DNA of 64,000 nucleotides from Vasconcelosia minhoensis LEGE 07310 (lineage in GTDB: Bacteria > Cyanobacteriota > Cyanobacteriia > Phormidesmidales > Phormidesmidaceae), in the NCBI RefSeq assembly GCF_015207255.1, contig NZ_JADEXG010000003.1:1-64000 (forward strand), read 5' to 3'. Positions 8,874 to 17,650 of this stretch are shown here, piece by piece. The position numbers and the translations under genes are program-made. Numbering within the stretch: position 1 is the stretch's first letter; every line of letters begins with the position of its first letter. The notes beneath the pieces are model-generated. The model saw nothing but the letters and a program-made list of their open reading frames with translations. It did not search any database and was not told where the DNA came from.

Positions 8874-9077
8874 ATTCGATGTCAACGGCTTCTACTTCTG
8901 TTTGTATATCAGGTGCCGGATTTTGATAGGGGTGCTGGTATAGCTCTAGTAGCGCCAGTCAATCCTGAGCATATTCCTGAACATGCATTACAACAGCGTT
9001 TGACTGCTCTGAAATGGTTCAGCTTAGGGCTACTGCATGCAGAGCAATACTGTAGAATTCTGAGCAGGTGTAACTGA
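8874..9077 (+). other. Unidentified open stretch after the broken glycosyltransferase
   Basis: The same frame as the glycosyltransferase stays open after its TAA, from 8874 to TGA 9075. It includes VPDFDRGAGIALVAPVNPEH and LTALKWFSLGLLHAEQY. No start codon fits and I do not recognise a family. The composition looks coding rather than random, so it may be the 3' end of another gene joined here by a deletion. Confidence 0.3.
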
Positions 9078-9080
9078 CCT

Positions 9081-9455
9081 ATGATGACCGACCTGCCGCC
9101 GCTGACCCTAGAAACAGTCCGGGCTATCCTGAATGAAGAACTGCCCGACCGCACCGTCAATCAGCTGGTCTGGCACTATCTGGGCTACCGCTACCAGCCT
9201 GAGCATGAGACCTGGGAAGCACCAACAAATTCCGTTTGGGCCGAAAAGTTTCCTCAGCCACCGGACTTTATCGAGAGCCGCCCGGCGACGGTGCAGCTGA
9301 CCCGCTCCATTCCTAAGGAAAATAAGCAGCTGCTGAAGCAGGTGCTCGGGTTCAAAGGCTACAGCGTCGATCAGCTCGTGCCTCGGCTGACGCGGCGGGC
9401 GACGATGGCAAACTGGTTGCTGAGCGCTTTGCAGGAGCGGGGGGAGTTGGACTAG
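9081..9455 (+). CDS. DUF1823 family protein
   Basis: A 124-residue cyanobacterial protein of the DUF1823 family. The conserved core is easily seen: NQLVWHYLGYRY, PQPPDFIESRPATVQLTRSIPKENKQ (in pieces) and KQVLGFKGY, then TRRATMANWLL near the end. Two adjacent ATGs (9081, 9084) could start it. It has no signal or membrane segment and is presumed cytoplasmic. Its end overlaps the end of the convergent kinase gene by four bases. The family is widespread in oxygenic phototrophs and has no assigned biochemical role. Confidence 0.88.
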   Translation: MMTDLPPLTLETVRAILNEELPDRTVNQLVWHYLGYRYQPEHETWEAPTNSVWAEKFPQPPDFIESRPATVQLTRSIPKENKQLLKQVLGFKGYSVDQLVPRLTRRATMANWLLSALQERGELD

Positions 9456-11248
9456 CGATCGCGCACGTAAATATGCACAAAGCCGTACTGGTTGCGCTCG
9501 ATTACGCCTTCAAAGCCGCCTTTTTTGAGCCGGTAGCGATCGCGCGCTCCCGTTCTCACGTCGTCCAGCCCCTGCTCGATTTTTTTGCTGGAGCTGCCGT
9601 TTAGCATCCCAATTAGGGTCGAGCGCATAATCAGCCGGTCGTAGGCGGGAGAGAAGGCGGCTTCGGCCTGCTGCACTTGACCAGACTCCAGGTCGTAAAC
9701 ATAGGCCAAGCTGGCCCGGTTGGGCACTAGGTCGTAAACAGCAGTGCGAAAGCGGTCGTTGCTGGACTGGCGGGTCGGGGAACCGAGGCGATCGCGAATT
9801 TGACTGGCGGCGGTGCCGGGGGCAAATCCGGGGACGGCGGCGATTGAATTCCCTCCGCCGGGCTGAGCTTCTGCCGGGCTGCCCCGATTGGCCAGCAGCA
9901 GCGGCAGTGATGAAGCCCGCCTAGCCGACGGGTCGGGAAGGGGCAAGCCGTTCTCCCAGGGAGGGTCATCCTCGTCCTCGTCGTCCTCGTCGTCATCCTC
10001 TGAGTCCGAGTTATCCTCTAGATCTGAACCGTCAGCGGGTTCTGGCAGTTTGGGCCTAGGCTCAGCTTCCTGGGATGGCGGCTCGATTTTGGGCAGGTTT
10101 ACTTCTGGCAGCCGCCTTTCGGGAAGAGAAGGTTTGGGCAGGTTAGCGAGTCCGGTGGAAAGCTGCTGCACCAGCCAAAAACCGCCTAGCCCAAAGGTAG
10201 CGATTGCTGCGATCGCGCCGAGCGCCATTACTGGAGCGCAGCCGCAGCCGGGGCGGCGAGCAGGCGCTGCGGGTTCTGACAGGGGCGGCGTTACCGCAAC
10301 GGTTGAGCGCGTAGGTTGAGCCGACGCAGACCGGTAGGCAGGCGCCGCGACCTGAGTTGGCCCGGTAGCACCCGCTGCAATCGGAGGTTGCGATCGCAGA
10401 TTAAATTGGTCAGGGACAGCGGCAGCAGTCGCCGATAGCAGCGCTAGCCAGCGGGCGACTGACTGGGGCCGGTCCTTTAGCTGAATCGCCATGCCCCGCT
10501 GAATTGCCTGCTCCACCCTAGGGCTGAGGTCGGGGCGAAGCTGGCTGGGAGGAATCAGAGGCTGATGCGATCGCAGCACCGCTGCTATCGGCACCTCAGC
10601 CGTCACTAGCGTATAGAGCGTCGCGGCCAGCCCGTAGACATCCGTGGCGGGCGATCGCTGCGCCCGGGGCACGTACTGCTCCACCGGCGCATAGCCGTCG
10701 GTAACAATGCTGGTATGGGTGGTCGAGGGATTCGCCGTTAGCTCTCGGGCAATGCCGAAGTCAATCAGAATCGCCTCGCCCGTGAGGTCGTGCACCATGA
10801 TGTTGTGGGGCTTGACATCGCGGTGCAGCAGCCCCTTGGCATGAACCGCCTGCAGCGCCTGGCCAATCTGCCGAATGTATTGCAGCGCCGTTGCCTCGGC
10901 CAGCGGCTGAGCCGGAGACACCAGGTCCGCCAGCGATCGACCGGGGATGTAGTCCATTACCATGTAAGGCAGTCCGGCTTCGACAAAAAAGTCGGTCACC
11001 CGTACCACATTGGGATGGACGCAGAGCGCTAGCCGCCGCGCTTCGTCCTGAAACTGCCGCTGCAGCTGTGGCGCTTCTGCTGAGGCCAGGGCCGTTTGAT
11101 TTAGCGTTTTGACCACAACCACCTGGTCTAAGACCGTCTGGTGAGCCCGAAAGGTCAGCCCAAAGCCGCCCTGCCCGATCACCCGATCGAGCTGGTATTT
11201 GCCCCCTTGCAGCAGCTTTCCCACTAGCGGCGCATCTCCTAGGTTCAC
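9452..11248 (-). CDS. Membrane-anchored Hanks-type Ser/Thr protein kinase
   Basis: A 598-residue receptor-like kinase. The N-terminal kinase domain (about 18-275) has a complete active site: glycine loop GQGGFG (25-30), ATP-binding Lys47, HRDVKPHN (His142, Asp144) and DFG (163-165). A proline/alanine-rich linker leads to one membrane helix (339-361). A highly acidic Asp/Glu run follows (about 409-428). Past it is a C-terminal domain of about 120 residues (from AAVPGFAPGTAASQIRDRLG) of the kind found in cyanobacterial STKs and presumed to be outside the membrane as a sensor. It stands alone between divergent and convergent neighbours, so its targets are not indicated by context. Confidence 0.9.
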   Translation of the reverse strand: MNLGDAPLVGKLLQGGKYQLDRVIGQGGFGLTFRAHQTVLDQVVVVKTLNQTALASAEAPQLQRQFQDEARRLALCVHPNVVRVTDFFVEAGLPYMVMDYIPGRSLADLVSPAQPLAEATALQYIRQIGQALQAVHAKGLLHRDVKPHNIMVHDLTGEAILIDFGIARELTANPSTTHTSIVTDGYAPVEQYVPRAQRSPATDVYGLAATLYTLVTAEVPIAAVLRSHQPLIPPSQLRPDLSPRVEQAIQRGMAIQLKDRPQSVARWLALLSATAAAVPDQFNLRSQPPIAAGATGPTQVAAPAYRSASAQPTRSTVAVTPPLSEPAAPARRPGCGCAPVMALGAIAAIATFGLGGFWLVQQLSTGLANLPKPSLPERRLPEVNLPKIEPPSQEAEPRPKLPEPADGSDLEDNSDSEDDDEDDEDEDDPPWENGLPLPDPSARRASSLPLLLANRGSPAEAQPGGGNSIAAVPGFAPGTAASQIRDRLGSPTRQSSNDRFRTAVYDLVPNRASLAYVYDLESGQVQQAEAAFSPAYDRLIMRSTLIGMLNGSSSKKIEQGLDDVRTGARDRYRLKKGGFEGVIERNQYGFVHIYVRDR

Positions 11249-11368
11249 TACAGGTCTTTGGCGGCCTCAGTCTACGCTAGCCCACCCTATCTTCACTCGT
11301 CATCCTACAGATTCCCGACCTTTCGCCGCCGTTACGGACAGGCTGGTCGGGGCCGGTTTCAATTGGTG

Positions 11369-11397
11369 GTAGAGGCCGGTTTGAAACCGGCCTCTAC
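11369..11397. repeat. 29-nt perfect palindrome
   Basis: GTAGAGGCCGGTTT-G-AAACCGGCCTCTAC is a perfect inverted repeat of 14 bp on each side of one base. It lies between divergently arranged kinase genes. A near-copy of its core (GGCCGGTTTCAA) sits 19 bases before it at 11351. Palindromes of this form are dispersed in many cyanobacterial genomes. Confidence 0.75.
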
Positions 11398-11456
11398 ATT
11401 GTCCCAACTCCCCCCAAATTTCGTTAGGATCGCTTTATCACCGCGAGCGCTAAACC

Positions 11457-13118
11457 ATGCTGACACCGCAAATTCTCACGCCGCGAATTATCTCGCGCCA
11501 GGGTGAGATCATCGAGGTCTTTCTCCGTCACGGCTGGGACTACATGCGCCGATTGGTCAGCGGCAGTGCACCCGACGAGCCCGACCTGCCCCCGCCCGCC
11601 GTCCTGCGCAACATTCTGATTGACCTAGGGCCGGTCTACATCAAGCTGGGCCAGCTGCTCAGCACCCGCCCTGACCTGCTTTCGCCTGCCTACATCGAAG
11701 CTCTCAGCACGCTGCAATCAACCGTGCCGCCGGTACCCGCCGCTGAGATGGAAATCTTTATTCGGCAGCAGCTGGCGCAGCCGCCAGAGGACCTGTTTGC
11801 CGAGATTGACTATAGCGCGATCGCGGCAGGCTCCATCGGTCAAACCCACAAGGCCGTACTCCAATCCGGGCAGCCGGTGGCGCTCAAGGTTCGCCGCCCC
11901 GGCATCGAAATCCAGATCAAGCGCGACGTTGATCTGATCAAAGACATTGCCCGGCTGGTTGCCACCACCCAGTTTGGCCAGCGCTACAATGTGGTATCCC
12001 TGGCCGAAGAGTTCAGCACGGCCCTATTTGCCGAGTTAGACTTCTCCACCGAAGCCAGCTATACCGATCGGCTGCGACTGTCGTTACAGAATAGCAAATG
12101 GTTTGACCCCAAACAGCTGGTTGTGCCGCAGATCGTCTGGTCCCTGACCGGGCCAAATCTGCTGGTCATGGAATGGCTAGAGGGTAAGCCGCTGCTGACT
12201 GCGGCAATCGGCGAGGGGCCATTACTCAACGGAGCAGAAACTAAACGTCAGGCGGTCACAACGCTACTGTTTCGAGCCTTCTTTCAACAGTATTTTGTCA
12301 ACGGCTTCTTCCATGCCGACCCGCATCCGGGCAATGTGTTTTACCTCAAAGACGGGCGAGTGGCGCTGCTCGACTGCGGCATGATGGGCAGCATCGACCC
12401 GCAGACCCGAGCAGCGCTAACCGAAATGGTACTGGCCATTGTCAACTCTGATGCCCAGCGCTGTACTCAGCTGACGCTACAGCTAGCCGAGCCGATAAAG
12501 CCCGTCAATCTGGTCCAGCTTGAAAGCGACTACAGCCGCTTACTCAGCCGCTACTACGGCCTCAATCTCGACCAGATTAATACCGCCGAAGCCTTCAGCG
12601 CAATCCTCGATGCCGGGACTCGCAACCATCTCCGCTGGCCGGCTAATATTGGCCTGTTTACCAAGTCCTTGGCGAATTTGGAAGGCGTTGCCCTCCAGTT
12701 TAACCCCGCCGTCAATCTGGTGGAAGAAATTCGACCCCTGATGGTAGACCTTTTCCGTCAGCAGCTGATTGGCGACGACCCGCTGCAAACGCTGCTGCGC
12801 ACCGGCCTGGAATTTCGTAACCTATCAATGTCAGCGCCACGACAGTTTGGCTTCTTGCTCGATCGCCTCAGCGACGAAACCCTAAGCTGGAATGTCAATA
12901 TCCAGAGCCTCAGTTCGGTGCAGCGGAGCATCGAGCAGGCGGCCAATCGTCGGGCCTTTAGCACCGTTGTCGCTGCCCTAATTATCGGCGCGGCGATTAT
13001 CTCAACCGGTCAGCAAACGAGCCAGCTTCAGTGGCTTAGCAACTCGTTGTTTGCAGCCGCGACGCTGTTGGGAATCTGGTTAATCATCAGCATTCTGCGT
13101 TCGGGCCGCTGGCGTTAA
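11457..13118 (+). CDS. ABC1/UbiB-family atypical kinase
   Basis: A 553-residue ABC1K (AarF/UbiB) protein. Members regulate prenylquinone and tocopherol metabolism at thylakoids or plastoglobule-like sites. Family hallmarks: KxGQ as KLGQ (63-66), the Ala-rich loop as AAGS (123-126) followed by IGQTHKA, the VALKV lysine (Lys144), DPHPGN, and LDCGMMG in place of DFG. Two C-terminal hydrophobic helices (about 500-545) suggest membrane anchoring, as in UbiB. ATG 11457 is used. Cyanobacteria carry several ABC1K paralogs and I cannot tell which one this is. Confidence 0.92.
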   Translation: MLTPQILTPRIISRQGEIIEVFLRHGWDYMRRLVSGSAPDEPDLPPPAVLRNILIDLGPVYIKLGQLLSTRPDLLSPAYIEALSTLQSTVPPVPAAEMEIFIRQQLAQPPEDLFAEIDYSAIAAGSIGQTHKAVLQSGQPVALKVRRPGIEIQIKRDVDLIKDIARLVATTQFGQRYNVVSLAEEFSTALFAELDFSTEASYTDRLRLSLQNSKWFDPKQLVVPQIVWSLTGPNLLVMEWLEGKPLLTAAIGEGPLLNGAETKRQAVTTLLFRAFFQQYFVNGFFHADPHPGNVFYLKDGRVALLDCGMMGSIDPQTRAALTEMVLAIVNSDAQRCTQLTLQLAEPIKPVNLVQLESDYSRLLSRYYGLNLDQINTAEAFSAILDAGTRNHLRWPANIGLFTKSLANLEGVALQFNPAVNLVEEIRPLMVDLFRQQLIGDDPLQTLLRTGLEFRNLSMSAPRQFGFLLDRLSDETLSWNVNIQSLSSVQRSIEQAANRRAFSTVVAALIIGAAIISTGQQTSQLQWLSNSLFAAATLLGIWLIISILRSGRWR

Positions 13119-13478
13119 CGGGCCAGCGATGAGGCTAGAAACAGACGCTGAGCGACAGGCTGAGCAGGGAGCCTACACGCTTGAGACGCTGAGCCTCAAA
13201 ACTAAGCTCAGCTTAGCTCAACGCTATGGGATAGAGCAGCCAGAACATGCGGCTAGCCAGCCGACTCGACTGCTGAATGGCCAGCCCAAACCTTCAAGCT
13301 GCATAGCTTGGGACTCACCACCTCTCAGGCTAACCGAGTCAGCCCGTACTGTTTGCTCTATCGCCAATATTTCAGCACCATGCTGGCATATAACACACCA
13401 GCAGACTATGCCCCTATGATGGCTCTATGATGATCTGATAGCGGCACAAATTTAGGCAGGCTGTTCTAACTCAATCGC
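13119..13478 (+). other. Gene-poor stretch with a possible C-terminal gene remnant
   Basis: No intact gene is evident. An open frame without a start runs from 13257 to TGA 13430 and reads SLGLTTSQANRVSPYCLLYRQYF in two overlapping halves. The segment NRVSPYCLLYRQYF resembles the end of AAA-like/winged-helix domains in cyanobacterial WD-repeat proteins, but the match is weak. The 96-codon frame beginning at 13129 overlaps it in another frame and has no recognisable features. Confidence 0.3.
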
Positions 13479-14147
13479 GTGGCATTCTTAATTTTTGACT
13501 TTGACGGCACCATCGCCGATACGCTCGATGCAATTGTGCGAATCACGAACCGGCTGGCAGCCGAATATGGCTACCCCCAGACTACGCCAGAGCGACTCAA
13601 GTACTATCAGACGCTGAATACTCAAGAGCTGCTAAAGCAGTCGGAAATTCCGTTCTATCAGCTGCCGTTTTTACTCCGCCGCGTCCGGCGAGAGCTAGGA
13701 GCAGAGGTCACTTCAATTTTACCAATTGCGGGCCTGCCAGAAGCCCTTCGAGCGCTGGCAGCAGAGCATCAGCTCGTGATTGCCAGCTCTAACTCGCCCC
13801 GCAATATCCAATTTTTCCTGGAGCAGCATCAGCTCAGTAGCGTGTTTAACTCGGTCTACGCCAATGTGGGGCTATTGGGCAAGGCTCGGGTGCTGAACCG
13901 GCTGCTCCGGCGGCTGCGGCTGGAGGCGCAGACAACGCTGTATGTCGGCGATGAGACCCGCGATATCGAAGCGGCGCGGCAGGTAGGAATCGCGATCGCG
14001 GCGGTCAGCTGGGGCTTCAGCAGTCGGCAAGCCCTGGCTAAGCACAATCCGACGTTTCTAGTGGATGCGCCCGGTCAGCTGGTCGAGACCGCACAGCACC
14101 TAGCGGACCTCGCCATCCCCGACCCAGGCCGGATGCGCCAGGAGTGA
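13479..14147 (+). CDS. HAD-superfamily hydrolase, phosphoglycolate-phosphatase-like
   Basis: A 222-residue haloacid-dehalogenase phosphatase starting at GTG 13479. Motif I is DFDGTIAD (nucleophile Asp7, acid Asp9), motif II SSNS near residue 105, motif III a conserved Lys (GKARVL), and motif IV GDETRDIEAARQVG. A helical cap lies between motifs I and II, as in the Gph/PGPase group. Its last 48 bases overlap the end of the convergent gun4. Phosphoglycolate is a likely substrate for photorespiration, but this family is promiscuous and the assignment is class-level only. Confidence 0.85.
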   Translation: MAFLIFDFDGTIADTLDAIVRITNRLAAEYGYPQTTPERLKYYQTLNTQELLKQSEIPFYQLPFLLRRVRRELGAEVTSILPIAGLPEALRALAAEHQLVIASSNSPRNIQFFLEQHQLSSVFNSVYANVGLLGKARVLNRLLRRLRLEAQTTLYVGDETRDIEAARQVGIAIAAVSWGFSSRQALAKHNPTFLVDAPGQLVETAQHLADLAIPDPGRMRQE

Positions 14148-14879
14148 AGCCATCATCCGAACGCCACGGAGCTGGTTAGATAGGGGCAAATGCCCCACCG
14201 GCGCGGAGAGGTCCCAGATAAATTCGTTGGGGTAGCGCGTCCAGGCGCCGTCCGTTCGCCAGGCTAACTGCTGCCAGAGCCGCTCCCAGTCCTGGCCGAC
14301 CCGGAGCCAGATAGCCCGCTGCTGGGAAAAGCCAAAGCGGTCTTCAGAGTAGACCCGCCAAAGCCGATCGAGGGTTTGCAGGTCACTCATGGGAAAGCCG
14401 TCTACCTCGGTGAAGTAAACCCATTTGCGCTGGATAGCGTCGGCCCCGGCCAGCTCGCACAGCTTTTGCAGGGTCAGGCGGTCGGCGGTTTGGTAGTCTT
14501 TCTGCACCAGCCGCTGCTGTAGCTCGTCATAGCTGATGCCGCGATCGGACTGGGGAGTGACGATGCCCTGGGGCAGCTCGGTTGCCAAAAAGGACTGGGC
14601 GACCTGGGAGGAATGCTGTGCCAGCAGCTGATAGATTTTGCCCTCAACCGGCTGGGGTTGTTGGGGCTGGCGCGATCGCAGCCGCTGGATCAGCAGCGGC
14701 ACGCCCACCTCGCCGGCCTCAGCCAGCGCCAGCGCCGCCGCCAGCTGCTTTTTCAGGCTTTCGGTGCTCAGCTGGTCAGCTAAAGCTCTCAGTTCTAAAG
14801 CGGCAGCGTCCTCCCCTTCAATGGAAAACGTATCCGCTGAAAAATTGCTCATTTCAAACTCAATTGGCACTATAGCCAT
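14100..14879 (-). CDS. gun4: GUN4, porphyrin-binding activator of Mg-chelatase
   Basis: GUN4 binds protoporphyrin IX and Mg-protoporphyrin and stimulates Mg-chelatase at the start of the chlorophyll branch. The C-terminal GUN4 domain (about 115-250) matches strongly: LCELAGADAIQRKWVYFTEV, FGFSQQRAIWL, FIWDLSAPVGHLPL and NQLRGVRMMASLLAHPAW. The N-terminal helical bundle found in cyanobacterial GUN4 is also present (ADQLSTESLKKQLAAALALA). Length is 259 residues from ATG 14879, or 250 from the internal ATG at 14852; neither has a clear ribosome site. It runs divergently from icd and overlaps the convergent HAD gene by 48 bases. Confidence 0.95.
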   Translation of the reverse strand: MAIVPIEFEMSNFSADTFSIEGEDAAALELRALADQLSTESLKKQLAAALALAEAGEVGVPLLIQRLRSRQPQQPQPVEGKIYQLLAQHSSQVAQSFLATELPQGIVTPQSDRGISYDELQQRLVQKDYQTADRLTLQKLCELAGADAIQRKWVYFTEVDGFPMSDLQTLDRLWRVYSEDRFGFSQQRAIWLRVGQDWERLWQQLAWRTDGAWTRYPNEFIWDLSAPVGHLPLSNQLRGVRMMASLLAHPAWVGDGEVR

Positions 14880-14936
14880 CCTAACGGTATACTGTTCGCC
14901 TGAATGTGCTGCCCCATTTTCTCACTTTCTGTACTG

Positions 14937-16358
14937 ATGTACCAAAAAATTAAGCCCCCTCAGGGCGATCGCATTCGTTTCGAAAATGCCCAGCCCGTCG
15001 TCCCCGACCATCCGATTGTTCCTTTCATCCGCGGCGATGGCACCGGCGTCGATATTTGGCCGGCGGCGCAGAAGGTATTCGACGCAGCAATTGCAGCAGC
15101 CTACGGCGGTCGGCGTAAAATCGCTTGGTTTAAGATTTACGCTGGCGATGAAGCCTGCGACCAGTACGGCACCTATCAGTATCTGCCGGATGATACTCTC
15201 AGCGCCATCCGCGAATACGGCGTCGCGATCAAAGGCCCGCTGACCACCCCCGTCGGTGGCGGCATCCGCTCGCTCAACGTGACCCTGCGGCAGATCAACG
15301 ACCTCTACGCCTGCGTTCGCCCCTGCCGCTACTATCCCGGCACCCCCTCACCCCACAAAACGCCTGAGAAGCTCGACATTATCGTCTATCGAGAAAACAC
15401 CGAAGACATCTATTTGGGCATTGAGTGGAAGCAGGGCAGCGAGCAGGGCCAGCGTCTGATCGAGCTGCTGAATACGGACCTGATTCCATCGACGCCGGAG
15501 CATGGTCAGAAGCAAATTCCACTCGATTCGGGCATCGGCATCAAGCCAATTAGCAAACACGGTTCGCAGCGGCTGGTACGACGAGCGATCCAACATGCGC
15601 TGCAGCTGCCGCCAGAGAAGCAGATGGTGACGCTGGTCCATAAGGGCAATATCATGAAGTATACTGAAGGCGCCTTCCGCGACTGGGGTTACGAGTTGGC
15701 GACGCAGGAATTTCGCCAGGAATGCGTGACCGAGCGTGAGTCTTGGGTGCTCAGCAATCGGGAACAGGACCCCGATATTTCCCTAGAAGCCAATGCTCGC
15801 AAGATTGAGCCCGGCTACGACGCCCTGACCCCCGATAAGAAAGCGGCGATCCAGTCAGAAGTCAAAGATATCCTCGATGCGATCTGGGACAGCCACGGCA
15901 GCGGCCAGTGGCGACAAAAAATTATGGTCAATGACCGCATTGCCGACAGCATTTTTCAGCAGATTCAAACCCGCCCTGATGAATATTCCATCCTGGCGAC
16001 GATGAATCTCAATGGTGACTACCTCTCAGACGCCGCTGCCGCCATTGTCGGCGGTCTGGGTATGGGACCGGGGGCCAACATCGGCGATCGCTGCGCTATC
16101 TTCGAGGCCACCCACGGGACCGCCCCCAAGCACGCTGGCCTAGACCGGATTAACCCTGGCTCGGTCATCCTCTCGGGGGTAATGATGCTCGACTACCTGG
16201 GCTGGACTGAAGCGGCCGAGCTGATCCGGCAGGGGATAGGAGACGCGATCGCCCAGCGTCAGGTGACCTACGACCTAGCTCGAATGATGGAACCCGCTGC
16301 CGAGCCGCTGAAGTGCTCTGAATTTGCTGACGCCATTATCGCCAACTTCTCAGACTAG
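14937..16358 (+). CDS. icd: NADP-dependent isocitrate dehydrogenase
   Basis: This enzyme oxidises isocitrate to 2-oxoglutarate, the carbon skeleton for ammonium assimilation and the signal read by NtcA and PII. ATG 14937 gives 473 residues, the normal cyanobacterial length. The frame is open back to 14904, but that start adds an atypical hydrophobic leader. Recognisable elements: [12 protein letters not shown], substrate-binding [22 protein letters not shown] (as two pieces), [14 protein letters not shown], and the NADP region [19 protein letters not shown]. The gene is divergent from gun4, sharing a short promoter region. Confidence 0.96.
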   Translation: MYQKIKPPQGDRIRFENAQPVVPDHPIVPFIRGDGTGVDIWPAAQKVFDAAIAAAYGGRRKIAWFKIYAGDEACDQYGTYQYLPDDTLSAIREYGVAIKGPLTTPVGGGIRSLNVTLRQINDLYACVRPCRYYPGTPSPHKTPEKLDIIVYRENTEDIYLGIEWKQGSEQGQRLIELLNTDLIPSTPEHGQKQIPLDSGIGIKPISKHGSQRLVRRAIQHALQLPPEKQMVTLVHKGNIMKYTEGAFRDWGYELATQEFRQECVTERESWVLSNREQDPDISLEANARKIEPGYDALTPDKKAAIQSEVKDILDAIWDSHGSGQWRQKIMVNDRIADSIFQQIQTRPDEYSILATMNLNGDYLSDAAAAIVGGLGMGPGANIGDRCAIFEATHGTAPKHAGLDRINPGSVILSGVMMLDYLGWTEAAELIRQGIGDAIAQRQVTYDLARMMEPAAEPLKCSEFADAIIANFSD

Positions 16359-16388
16359 GTTTTCAGCCTAGGACAGTAGGCATTGCCG

Positions 16389-17510
16389 CTAGGGGTTCTG
16401 CTGCTGATTCTGCGGCTGATTCGACAGGCCCAGCGGATCTGAAAAGGTGTTGATTTGTCCCCCGCCGATCGGACGCCCGCCCGGCGGGCGTCCGATCGAA
16501 TAAGCCGAAGGTTGGGTACCCACCGACGGCGGCAGCGACGGCTGGGGCAGGGTCCGCTGGACATTTGGCAGATTGGCATTGGGCACAGTGGTCTGGCGGG
16601 GCACCCTGCTGCCGAAGGCGCCAGGTGCAGCCGGTTCTAAATTATTAAAGCCACCGGGCGCCGCATTGCTAAACTGGGGTAGATTGATTGACGCCGGAGG
16701 ACGATAGCCCGTTGTCCCCGGTGGCGGCGACATTTCGGGCGTTGTCCGCAGGAAGTTGATCGAGCCCCCCGGCAGCTGGGCCGGAGAAACGCCCTGCTGG
16801 CTAAACGGAGCCGCCGCTTCAGCCGATATGACTGAGCTGTCACTGTTCTCCCGGTCGGCACTATTCGCATTGCTAGAAGAGCGGCTAGCCGACTGGGCAG
16901 GCCGCGGCGGGTTCGCTGCATTCTGACTCTGGAGCCGCTCTGCGATCGCTTGGCCCAGGGCGCTGGAGGTCGAATTCGGGGCTGGGCCTGTTATTAGCGG
17001 TCGTCTACTGCTGGCCTCGGGAGCAGCGGGCATGCCTGGTAGAAAAGGTACCTCAGGGGACGCAGAATTCTCAGGTCCAGCGCCAATGAAGCGATACTGA
17101 TCAAGATAGGCGGCAAAGGGGCTATCGGACTGGCCACTGGCACCACGGCCGCCATCAGCCGCTGAGAGGTCTGAGCCAGTACCAGCAGCCGAACCGATCC
17201 GGGCTCGCTCGAGCAGAGAAGGTGAACCCGCCGTTTCGGGATTTAGGCTGGCACCGTTCAGCAGCGCATTTAGCGATTGTAAATCGAGTCCGCCTAATTC
17301 TTCTTCAGGCAGCAGAATTGCTTCATCATCGACCGTCGCCTCGTCGAGACCGGGTGGCCTGCGGAGTGATTCTAGCCAAGCGGGATTGCTGCGATATTCC
17401 CAGATAAAAGCCGCGATCAGCGCCATGGCTAAAACTGGACACCAGACTAGAGGACTGCCTAGCGGTCGGAGTCGCGCCGGCAGATATCGGAGAGAAGGAG
17501 GTAAAGCCAT
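16389..17510 (-). CDS. Single-pass membrane protein, Pro/Gly/Asn-rich
   Basis: A 373-residue protein with one N-terminal membrane helix (about residues 22-41, VWCPVLAMALIAAFIW). The rest is a long low-complexity outer or luminal part rich in Pro, Ala, Ser, Gly and Asn. It looks like a cyanobacteria-specific conserved hypothetical. No catalytic motif is visible. A 33-base perfect palindrome (16466-16498) is embedded near the 3' end and encodes SIGRPPGGRPIGG, which suggests insertion of a repeat into a tolerant coding region. It lies 30 bases downstream of, and convergent with, icd. Confidence 0.7.
   Translation of the reverse strand: MALPPSLRYLPARLRPLGSPLVWCPVLAMALIAAFIWEYRSNPAWLESLRRPPGLDEATVDDEAILLPEEELGGLDLQSLNALLNGASLNPETAGSPSLLERARIGSAAGTGSDLSAADGGRGASGQSDSPFAAYLDQYRFIGAGPENSASPEVPFLPGMPAAPEASSRRPLITGPAPNSTSSALGQAIAERLQSQNAANPPRPAQSASRSSSNANSADRENSDSSVISAEAAAPFSQQGVSPAQLPGGSINFLRTTPEMSPPPGTTGYRPPASINLPQFSNAAPGGFNNLEPAAPGAFGSRVPRQTTVPNANLPNVQRTLPQPSLPPSVGTQPSAYSIGRPPGGRPIGGGQINTFSDPLGLSNQPQNQQQNP
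16466..16498. repeat. 33-nt perfect palindrome inside a coding region
   Basis: The 16 bases CGATCGGACGCCCGCC are followed by one C and then their exact reverse complement. It lies in frame within the Pro-rich membrane protein. Such a hairpin is much stronger than the other inverted repeats in the window and has no T-tract. Confidence 0.8.
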
Positions 17511-17650
17511 AGGTTTAACTCAGCTGGCAAATTATTAATATTTTTTCTGAAACCGCACCGCCTGTGCCTCCATTATAGGTCTTAGTCTCTGAGATGACGT
17601 ACGCTTTAAAGCAGCGATGATCCACTGTAGTCTTTTCTTATTGAGCAGGC

